Origin: an uncultured Collinsella sp.
GTDB lineage: Bacteria > Actinomycetota > Coriobacteriia > Coriobacteriales > Coriobacteriaceae
Length of the DNA: 53,209 nt
Direction: 5' to 3'
Assembly (NCBI GenBank): GCA_902492935.1
Contig: CABUNJ010000018.1
Span: 1 to 53,209, forward strand
The notes beneath the pieces were generated by a model. That model saw nothing but the letters and a program-made list of their open reading frames with translations, was not told where the DNA came from and did not search any database. The translations under genes were made by a program, and so were the position numbers. This document shows positions 1 through 5,430 of this stretch, in pieces. Every line of letters starts with the position of its first letter. The stretch's first letter is position 1.

Positions 1-74
1 GCGAAGAGCGTTGCTGCCTAGGCTAGCCCCTTGTCACACAAACTACCGAAGCCTCCAAAAATGTCATCAACACC

Positions 75-1232
75 ATGCTTATGTGCTTTGGCGCCATTGG
101 CCTGGTTGGTGTGCTGTGGATTGTTGCCGGCTGGTCGCTGGCCTACGGCGGCGACGGTTCCAGCCCGTTTATTGGAGGCCTTGACCAACTGCTGTGCCTG
201 CCGGTGCTCAACCAGGTGCTGCAGGCGGCCGAGAGCAATGCCACTGACGGTGCCGTCTACCCTCAGATCATCGACATCGCCTTCCAGATGGCATTTGCCA
301 TGATCACAGCTGCTATCGTCACGGGCAGCCTGGCCGGCCGCGTTAAGTTTGGTGCCATGGCGGCCTTCCTGGGCATTTGGCTGCTTGTGGTCTATGCGCC
401 ACTCGCCCATATGGTTTGGGGCGGCGATGGCTCCTTTATCGGCGACATTATCGGAGCACTCGACTTTGCCGGCGGCGACGTGGTGCACATTTCGTCCGGT
501 CTCACGGGCCTGATCCTCTGCTTGATGCTCGGCCGTCGTCGTGGCTTTGGCATGGTGAGCTACCGTCCGCATAACGTACCGTTTGTGGCGCTGGGCGCCG
601 GCCTGCTTTGGTTTGGCTGGTTTGGCTTTAACGGCGGCAGCGAGTTTAAGGCCGACGCCGTTGCGGCACTCGCTATCCTCAACACCGTGACGGCCAGCGC
701 GGCGGGCATGGTCTCGTGGCTTGTCGTCGAGCGCGTGCACACCGGTCGCCCCACGCTGGTGGGTGCCAGCACCGGTCTGGTTGCGGGCCTTGTGGTGGTC
801 ACGCCGGGTGCGGGCTTTGTCGAGCCGTGGGCAGCGCTGGTCATGGGCCTGATCGTCTCGCCTGTCTGCTACTTGGCCATCAGTCATCTCAAGGCCAAGT
901 TTGGCTACGACGATGCACTCGATGCGTTTGGTTGCCATGGCATCGGCGGCATCTTGGGCGGCGTGCTCACAGGCCTGTTCTGTGTGCCGGAGCTTTCGTG
1001 GACCGGTAAGGGCGGCCTGTTCTACACGGGCGACGTGTCGCTGCTCATCTCGCAGATTTTGGGCATTGTGGTGACGGTCGTCATTGTACTGGTGCTCGAT
1101 TTGGTGATCGCCGCGGTGGTCAAGGCACTGTTCCGTGGCAGCCTGCGCGTGGACGAGGCCGACGAGGCGCTGGGCCTGGATGCGAGTCAGCACGGCGAAA
1201 GTGCGTATCCTTCGTTTAGTGGTCTGGATTAG
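75..1232 (+). CDS. amt: Ammonium channel/transporter Amt, 5'-truncated
   Basis: Amt/Rh-family membrane channel moving ammonium into the cell. Family pore residues are readable: the helix FQMAFAMITAAIVTG, the Trp in PLAHMVWG, the Asp and first twin His in ALDFAGGDVVHISSG, and the second twin His in FGCHGIGG. The C-terminus GLDASQHGESAY is the usual cytoplasmic tail that contacts PII, and a PII gene follows 49 bases later. The N-terminus is abnormal. Family similarity can be read back to about base 48 (EASKNVINTML), but a TAG stop lies in frame at 24-26, and the expected first helix ending in a GLALFYGG-like motif is absent in all three frames. The ATG at 75 is only the first in-frame start, so the gene is either broken by a junction near the window edge or frameshifted. 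Family assignment is secure; functionality is doubtful. Confidence 0.85.
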   Translation: MLMCFGAIGLVGVLWIVAGWSLAYGGDGSSPFIGGLDQLLCLPVLNQVLQAAESNATDGAVYPQIIDIAFQMAFAMITAAIVTGSLAGRVKFGAMAAFLGIWLLVVYAPLAHMVWGGDGSFIGDIIGALDFAGGDVVHISSGLTGLILCLMLGRRRGFGMVSYRPHNVPFVALGAGLLWFGWFGFNGGSEFKADAVAALAILNTVTASAAGMVSWLVVERVHTGRPTLVGASTGLVAGLVVVTPGAGFVEPWAALVMGLIVSPVCYLAISHLKAKFGYDDALDAFGCHGIGGILGGVLTGLFCVPELSWTGKGGLFYTGDVSLLISQILGIVVTVVIVLVLDLVIAAVVKALFRGSLRVDEADEALGLDASQHGESAYPSFSGLD

Positions 1233-1281
1233 CGGTTTCTAACGTTCTGTCAGACCAACTCTTATAAGAGAGGAATTCACT

Positions 1282-1620
1282 ATGAAAAAGATTACGGCGA
1301 TTGTTCGTGCCGAGAAGCTTGAGGTTCTTAAAGACGCGCTGTTTGCTGCTGATGTTCGCGGTATGACTATCAACCAGGTGCAGGGCTGCGGTGCACAGCA
1401 TGGCTGGAAGGAATACGTGCGCGGCAACGAGTTGCTTGTCAACACGATCCCTAAGGTGCAGTTCACGCTCATTTGCGCCGATGAGCATGTCAACGGAATT
1501 GTCGAGATTATCTGCAATGCTGCTCGCACCGGTGCCGTTGGAGACGGCAAGATCTGGGTCGAGCCGGTCGAGGAAGTCATCCGCATCCGTACCGGCGAAC
1601 ACGGCCCCGCCGCGGTGTAG
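1282..1620 (+). CDS. glnK: Nitrogen regulatory protein PII (GlnB/GlnK type)
   Basis: A 112-residue trimeric signal protein that senses ATP/ADP and 2-oxoglutarate and plugs Amt channels or binds other targets. It aligns end to end with PII: MKKITAIVR start, Gln39 and Lys58 of the 2-oxoglutarate site, GDGKIWV in the B-loop and IRIRTGE near the C-terminus. It sits directly behind amt, the usual amt-glnK pairing, with ribosome site GAGAGG. The T-loop is odd: residue 51, the tyrosine uridylylated or adenylylated in classical PII, is leucine, and Tyr46 is Val with a Tyr at 45 instead. Covalent control at Tyr51 is therefore unlikely (inference). Confidence 0.95.
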   Translation: MKKITAIVRAEKLEVLKDALFAADVRGMTINQVQGCGAQHGWKEYVRGNELLVNTIPKVQFTLICADEHVNGIVEIICNAARTGAVGDGKIWVEPVEEVIRIRTGEHGPAAV

Positions 1621-1635
1621 GACAATCTTTCGCCT

Positions 1636-1672
1636 AGCGGGCGCGTCTCTCTTGGGATGCGCCCGCTCTCGT
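1636..1672 (+). terminator. Hairpin terminator after the PII gene
   Basis: Perfect 9-bp stem AGCGGGCGC (1636-1644) with GCGCCCGCT (1659-1667), then a short pyrimidine run CTCGTCT. The tail is weak, but the position fits the end of the amt-PII operon. Confidence 0.6.
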
Positions 1673-1679
1673 CTACAAT
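1652..1679 (+). promoter_or_regulatory. Candidate sigma-70-type promoter for the HAD gene
   Basis: TACAAT (-10 like) at 1674-1679 with TTGGGA (-35 like) at 1652-1657, spacing 16. It overlaps the preceding terminator hairpin. Call rests on matching only. Confidence 0.4.
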
Positions 1680-1707
1680 ATCGTGCAGACGAAGGAGAGG
1701 CATGCCC

Positions 1708-2565
1708 ATGATCAAGATGTTTGCGAGTGACTTAGACGGAACGCTGCTGAACGCCCTGCACGAGGCGGATGGGACCATCCGCCGTGCCATTCGCGAGCTG
1801 ACCGAGGCTGGCTTGCATGTGGTTCCCGCGACCGGGCGCTCGACGTTGCCAATCGGCGAGCATGGCTTTACGGGGCTGGCACTCGACGCCTGCTGCTCCA
1901 ACGGATCCATCGTGCGCAACAGCCATGGCGAGGTGCTCAAGACCTGGACCATCGACCCGCAGGTTACCGAGGAGCTGCTCAAGGCGTTCCCGGACATTTG
2001 CTTCGACTGCTCCACGCCCGACGGCATGTTCTCGAGCGGTTCGTTCGAGATGCACCAGGCGGGTTTTAAGAAGGACAGCCCTATCAAGCGCGTCGTGATG
2101 CGCGGCATGCGTGCACGTGGCGGGTATCACGAGGAGCAGTATTTCGACCAGTCGATCGGTGACATCCTGCGCCACGATGTGTGCAAGATCAACTGCCGCG
2201 TGACCTCGCCCGAGCTGGAGCGCGACCTTAAGGCATATTTGGCCGAGCGATCGGACCGCGTGGTCAACGCGCCGTTCGATCCGGTGATGTTCGAGATCAC
2301 GGACGTGGCGTGCAACAAGGGCGAGAGCGTGGCCTGGCTGGCGGGCTACTACGGTATTGCCGAGGACGAGGTCGCGGTCTACGGCGACGGCGGCAACGAC
2401 ATTGCCATGCTCAAGCGTTTCCGCCACAGCTACGCGACCAAAAACGCTAGCGATGCAGCGAAGGCCGCCGCGAGTGCGACCATCGGCAGCTGCATGACCC
2501 ACGCCGTTCCCAAGCACATGCTCGCCACCATGCACAAGCAAAACTCTCGCACTATCATCGAATAA
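1708..2565 (+). CDS. Cof-type HAD-superfamily phosphatase
   Basis: Cytosolic haloacid-dehalogenase-fold phosphatase of the Cof/IIB class; such enzymes hydrolyse sugar phosphates or similar small phosphates, and the substrate cannot be read here. Motif I is FASDLDGTLLN, with nucleophile Asp8 and Asp10. The metal motif YGDGGNDIAML lies near residue 224, with the C2 cap between. The length (285 residues) is normal. The ATG at 1708 is preferred because GGAGAGG ends 7 bases upstream. The ATG at 1702 is too close to that site, and the longer frame back to 1657 has no ribosome site and runs into the terminator. No operon partner is evident. Confidence 0.85.
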   Translation: MIKMFASDLDGTLLNALHEADGTIRRAIRELTEAGLHVVPATGRSTLPIGEHGFTGLALDACCSNGSIVRNSHGEVLKTWTIDPQVTEELLKAFPDICFDCSTPDGMFSSGSFEMHQAGFKKDSPIKRVVMRGMRARGGYHEEQYFDQSIGDILRHDVCKINCRVTSPELERDLKAYLAERSDRVVNAPFDPVMFEITDVACNKGESVAWLAGYYGIAEDEVAVYGDGGNDIAMLKRFRHSYATKNASDAAKAAASATIGSCMTHAVPKHMLATMHKQNSRTIIE

Positions 2566-2566
2566 T

Positions 2567-2592
2567 GTGACAAAGGGGCTGTCCTTTTGTCG
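2567..2592. repeat. Short palindrome with GGGGCTGTCC core (RAYT-type repeat family)
   Basis: GACAAAGG and CCTTTTGTC arms around a GGGGCTGTCC-like core, immediately after the HAD stop codon. It resembles the hairpins at 4585, 20673, 22993 and 25603, and may also end transcription of the HAD gene. Confidence 0.5.
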
Positions 2593-2617
2593 CGCGGAGG
2601 GGGCCTGTGTTCTTTGA

Positions 2618-2637
2618 ATACGAACATATATTCGTAT
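2618..2637. promoter_or_regulatory. LexA-like (SOS) operator
   Basis: A 20-base dyad with arms ATACGAA and TTCGTAT. Its centre, CGAACATATATTCG (2621-2634), differs from the Gram-positive LexA/DinR box CGAAC-N4-GTTCG at one position. It covers the expected -35 region of the promoter at 2652-2660. The box is seen directly; control by LexA is inference. Confidence 0.5.
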
Positions 2638-2651
2638 ATATAACTAGGCTC

Positions 2652-2660
2652 TGGTAGAAT
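2652..2660 (+). promoter_or_regulatory. Extended -10 promoter of the micropeptide gene
   Basis: TGG followed by TAGAAT (2655-2660) forms an extended -10 element. The -35 position (about 2631-2637) is poor and lies inside the LexA-like dyad, which would suit a repressed promoter. Predicted transcript start is about 2667. Confidence 0.45.
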
Positions 2661-2724
2661 CGGTATCGTTGACGGCAGTTCCATGTGCCGGGCAACGCCC
2701 TCCATCTGATGGGAGGTGATGCCC

Positions 2725-2841
2725 ATGACCGATCTGATTGATTTTGTGAGACTTCTGACCGCTTTGGTCTCGTTCTTCACAGCGCTCGTCGGGCTTTCCG
2801 AGGCACTCAAGCAACGTTCGAAGCAACGTAAGACGATATGA
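2725..2841 (+). CDS. 38-residue hydrophobic micropeptide, candidate SOS-controlled type I toxin
   Basis: The ORF begins MTDLIDFVRLLTALVSFF and ends with the basic tail KQRSKQRKTI: one amphipathic/hydrophobic helix of about 22 residues plus a Lys/Arg-rich C-terminus, the architecture of small membrane toxins such as TisB or Fst. I do not recognise it as a named family. The ribosome site GGGAGGTGAT (2711-2720) is excellent but sits in a predicted hairpin: CCCTCCAT (2698-2705) pairs with ATGGGAGG (2709-2716), and an outer helix GGGCA (2690-2694) pairs with TGCCC (2720-2724), hiding the site and reaching the start codon. Such self-masking leaders are typical of type I toxins. The last codons and stop lie inside the left inverted repeat of the following IS, so the native C-terminus may have been altered by the insertion. 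Confidence 0.5.
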   Translation: MTDLIDFVRLLTALVSFFTALVGLSEALKQRSKQRKTI

Positions 2842-2965
2842 GAAAGCCATTTGGGTCGCCTCCCCCGCGGCGCAGCTTCTTTCCGCGGGCTCGGGATGCC
2901 ACAATGGGCTTTGAGTATCGGCCCGTGCGGTAGCCCTTACCGCACCTGCGGGGAGGAGGCTTCCC

Positions 2966-4075
2966 ATGCCCCATGTTACCTCCATCGGCCTGGACGTCCA
3001 CGCGCGATCGGTCGCCGCCGCGGCGTTCAACCCCTTCACCGGCGAGGTGGTGCACCGTGACTTCGGGACGGACGCCGCCGAGATCGCGGAGTGGGCCCTC
3101 GGGTTCGAGGAGCCCAGGGCCTGCTACGAGAGCGGCCCCACCGGCTTCCACATGGCGCGCGAGCTGCGCGCGCTCGGCCTCGACTGCGCCGTGGCCGCCG
3201 TCTCCAAGATGCAGAGGCCGGCGGCGGACGCGCGCCGCAAGAACGACCGGCGCGACGCCGAGTTCATCGCCCGCATGCTCGCCACCCACAACATCGTGGA
3301 GGTCCCGCTGCCCGATGCGGCCGTCGAGGCCGCCCGGGACCTCGACCGCGCCCTCGACGACGCCGCGGTGGAGTACCGCCGCGCCAGGCAGCGCCTAAAC
3401 ATGTTCCTGATCAGGCTGGGCCACGTCTGGGACGAGCGCAACGCCGACGGGACGAGGAAGGGATCCTGGACGCGCGCCCACTGGAGGTGGATATCCGGGA
3501 TCAGGCTCGAGGGGCCCCAGCGCGACGTGCTCGAGTACTACGTCACGGCCGCGAGGTGCGCGGAGTCGGACCGCCGGCAGCTCGAGAAGAAGGTGCTCGC
3601 CCTCGCCCGGACCGACCGGTGGCGCCCGGCCGTCGAGGCGCTCTCCTGCATCAAGGGAGTCGACACCCTGACGGCCTTCAGGCTCGCGGCCGAGGCGGGC
3701 TCCTTCACGAGGTTCCGGACGGCCCCGGCCTTCGCGAGCTGGTGCGGGCTGGTCCCGTCGGAGCGCTCGAGCGGCGAGACCGAGCGGCGCGGCGGGATAA
3801 CCAAGACGGGCAACCGGCTCGCCAGGACGGCACTGGTGGAGTCGGCGTGGCACTACCTGACGTGCACGCCCCGCCCGAAGGCCCCGGCGCCCGGCGCGGA
3901 CGTCCCCGCGGCGATCCGGGCGCGCGCCGACGACTGCACCGCCAGGCTCTGCCGCCGCCGCGAGGCGCTGGCGGCGGCGGGCAAGAGCCCGTGCAAGGCA
4001 AACGCCGCCGTCGCGCGCGAGCTCGCCTGCTGGGTCTGGGAGATCGGGCGCCGGGCGGAGGGGACCCTCAGCTGA
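2966..4075 (+). CDS. IS110-family transposase (DEDD)
   Basis: A 369-residue recombinase that moves the element using a RuvC-like catalytic domain and a C-terminal serine domain. The acidic residues are visible: Asp10 in IGLDVHARS, Glu55 in YESGPTG, and Asp94 and Asp97 in KNDRRDAEF. The C-terminal Transposase_20 region contains CIKGVDTLTAF and the conserved SSGETERRGGITKTGN block with its serines. The full length suggests an intact enzyme. Strong ribosome site GGGGAGGAGG before ATG. Codon usage is extremely GC-rich compared with neighbouring genes, consistent with horizontal arrival. IS110 enzymes are guided by a bridge RNA encoded in a non-coding end of the element. Confidence 0.95.
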   Translation: MPHVTSIGLDVHARSVAAAAFNPFTGEVVHRDFGTDAAEIAEWALGFEEPRACYESGPTGFHMARELRALGLDCAVAAVSKMQRPAADARRKNDRRDAEFIARMLATHNIVEVPLPDAAVEAARDLDRALDDAAVEYRRARQRLNMFLIRLGHVWDERNADGTRKGSWTRAHWRWISGIRLEGPQRDVLEYYVTAARCAESDRRQLEKKVLALARTDRWRPAVEALSCIKGVDTLTAFRLAAEAGSFTRFRTAPAFASWCGLVPSERSSGETERRGGITKTGNRLARTALVESAWHYLTCTPRPKAPAPGADVPAAIRARADDCTARLCRRREALAAAGKSPCKANAAVARELACWVWEIGRRAEGTLS

Positions 4076-4101
4076 CCCCGTCGGACAACAAGCCTCCCGC
4101 C

Positions 4102-4339
4102 GGGAGGGCCCGCGCCTCGACGCATCGCCGGCGCGCGTTCACGAGCCCTTTTTGGGCAGCCCAAGGGCCGCGCCCGTGAACAAGACTGGTTTCGGACGAG
4201 CGCGCCGGACGGAGAATCGAAATGCGGTGGGGTGCGCGGACATACCGGGCTGACCGCCGGCAGCGCGCCCGCAGGAGCCCGCGGATATTAGCTTGCCAGG
4301 CAAGCGTCGACTAAACGTGCAGCGTGCGCGGGCCCTCCC
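4102..4339 (+). ncRNA. Right-end structured region, candidate bridge RNA of the IS
   Basis: This non-coding stretch between the transposase stop and the right repeat is bracketed by a perfect 14-bp inverted repeat (4102-4115 with 4326-4339). It contains a further stem of GTTCACG and CGTGAAC around about 4138-4183 with internal loops. IS1111-group elements carry their bridge RNA on this side, so a structured RNA is expected here. Strand, ends and loop identities are inference. Confidence 0.35.
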
Positions 4340-4349
4340 GACGGGAAAC

Positions 4350-4495
4350 GAAAAAGCCCGGTTTAAAACCGGGCCCGAACAAACACGCCTATTGACAATG
4401 GCTTTCTCATATTAAAGGGGTCGCCGCCGCTAAGGCGTTGACCCCTTAATCCAAGCAACGGCGCTGCCCAGCTTTCCAGAACTTGGGCTGCCGTC
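4350..4495 (-). ncRNA. Structured small RNA transcribed toward the micropeptide gene
   Basis: A promoter at 4502-4530 would start a leftward RNA of about 145 bases. It has three strong hairpins: one at about 4463-4492 (GCTGCCCA with TGGGC), one at 4412-4448 (TTAAAGGGGTC with GACCCCTTAA), and a terminator GCCCGGTTT/AAACCGGGC followed by TTTTT on the minus strand (4351-4374). No convincing ORF or ribosome site is present. If the IS were removed, this RNA would run into the 3' end of the micropeptide gene, as antisense antitoxins do. The present terminator may belong to the IS right end. Confidence 0.45.
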
Positions 4496-4501
4496 GACAC
4501 T

Positions 4502-4530
4502 ATTCTACCCACGAATGACATTTTGGACAA
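4502..4530 (-). promoter_or_regulatory. Promoter of the leftward small RNA
   Basis: On the minus strand, TTGTCC (4525-4530) and TAGAAT (4502-4507) are separated by exactly 17 bases. The sequence just downstream resembles the start region of the micropeptide transcript (GACGGCAG in both). Confidence 0.5.
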
Positions 4531-4584
4531 TCGGTAATGCCGCTCTAAAAGCCTGGCACAACCGGCACAACCTAGGCGGTCGCT

Positions 4585-4619
4585 GGATGTGACAAAGAGG
4601 CTGCCCCTTCGTCACATCC
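4585..4619. repeat. Palindromic repeat, RAYT-type core
   Basis: Perfect 9-bp arms GGATGTGAC (4585-4593) and GTCACATCC (4611-4619) around an AAGAGGCTGCCCCTT core related to the GGGGCTGTCC core at 2567. Confidence 0.5.
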
Positions 4620-4642
4620 CAAATATTGCCTTTACGTGTTGA

Positions 4643-4657
4643 TGCACACGGTGTGCA
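4643..4657. promoter_or_regulatory. Candidate operator upstream of the TetR-like gene
   Basis: Perfect palindrome TGCACAC-G-GTGTGCA, followed by a second partial half-site (CTGTGCAATAG, about 4670-4680) in the 50 bases before the regulator. It fits autoregulation by the adjacent TetR-like protein, though this is inferred from position and symmetry only. Confidence 0.4.
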
Positions 4658-4708
4658 ATAATACTCGCACTGTGCAATAGCGCACAGGTTGAGTAACAAG
4701 GAGGACGC

Positions 4709-5419
4709 TTGTCCCAGCTCGAGAAATGCGATCGCCGGTCCCTTCGCTCGCAGCGTGCCCTTCGCCAGGCGCTTGCCAGCGAGCTTGCCGAAAGCGGCGA
4801 CCTTTCGCGCATTAACGTCGCGTCGCTCACCGAGCGCGCCGGTCTTACACGCCGCACGTTCTATTCGCACTACCGCGATATCCCCGACTTTATCAGCCAG
4901 ATCGAGGACGGCCTGCTTGCCGAGATTCGCGAGCGGGTGGAGCTTATCACCGCAGCTCAATTACCCGATCTTTACCGCAATATCGACGAGCTCGAGCCGG
5001 CACCCGGTTCGGTTGAGCTGCTTCGCTATCTTGCGGCTAATCGCGACCTTATCGGGGCCCTGCTGGGCCCGGGCGGCGACCCCGCCTTTATTAAAAAGAT
5101 CATCGATACCGCACGCGAGGCCGTGGTGCCGCGTGCACAGACGGGCATTTTGGGCTTGGCGCTGGGCACCTTCTTTGACTACTACGTCACCTATGTCGTG
5201 AGTGCCGAGGTCGGCATGATCCAACGTTGGTTTGAGCGTGACCTTTCCGAATCGCCCGAGACCATGGCGCGCATTATGACGGTCATCGCTTTTGTGCGCC
5301 CCGGTGACCTGTACGGCCAACCCATCGATATCAACGTGCCGGAATACGGCATGAAGCTATTGAATCTGCAGCTCGAGGATGCGGTCGACACCACCGCAAC
5401 CGTCGAGTCCAACAACTAA
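4709..5419 (+). CDS. TetR/AcrR-family transcriptional regulator
   Basis: A 236-residue DNA-binding repressor-type protein. The N-terminal helix-turn-helix is recognisable at about residues 30-60 (INVASLTERAGLTRRTFYSHY, in which the turn and recognition helix match the family). The C-terminal half, with PGSVELLRYLAANRDLIGALLG, resembles the TetR_C domain of Dha/FatR-like regulators. The start is TTG, chosen because AAGGAGG ends four bases upstream and no ATG or GTG lies near. It is followed after only 11 bases by the large activase gene, so the two are probably one operon, with the palindrome at 4643 as a likely autoregulatory site. Ligand unknown. Confidence 0.8.
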   Translation: MSQLEKCDRRSLRSQRALRQALASELAESGDLSRINVASLTERAGLTRRTFYSHYRDIPDFISQIEDGLLAEIRERVELITAAQLPDLYRNIDELEPAPGSVELLRYLAANRDLIGALLGPGGDPAFIKKIIDTAREAVVPRAQTGILGLALGTFFDYYVTYVVSAEVGMIQRWFERDLSESPETMARIMTVIAFVRPGDLYGQPIDINVPEYGMKLLNLQLEDAVDTTATVESNN

Positions 5420-5430
5420 GAGGAGAGACA

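Larger units (their letters stand above)
2836..4412 (+). mobile_element. IS110-family insertion sequence, IS1111-like layout
   Basis: About 1.58 kb bounded by a perfect 16-bp inverted repeat: ATATGAGAAAGCCATT at 2836-2851 and its complement at 4397-4412. It encloses a DEDD transposase with a short left non-coding end (about 130 bases) and a long right non-coding end (about 335 bases). Subterminal inverted repeats and a long right end are features of the IS1111 subgroup. Exact ends are uncertain by several bases because IS110 elements leave no simple terminal repeats. The alternative, that the 16-mers belong to a duplicated host gene tail, cannot be fully excluded. Confidence 0.6.

Noticed and set aside
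4397..4412. Minus-strand ATG giving a 15-residue peptide MRKPLSIGVFVRARF
   Set aside because: No ribosome site and it runs into the terminator hairpin; more likely part of the RNA or of the IS end.
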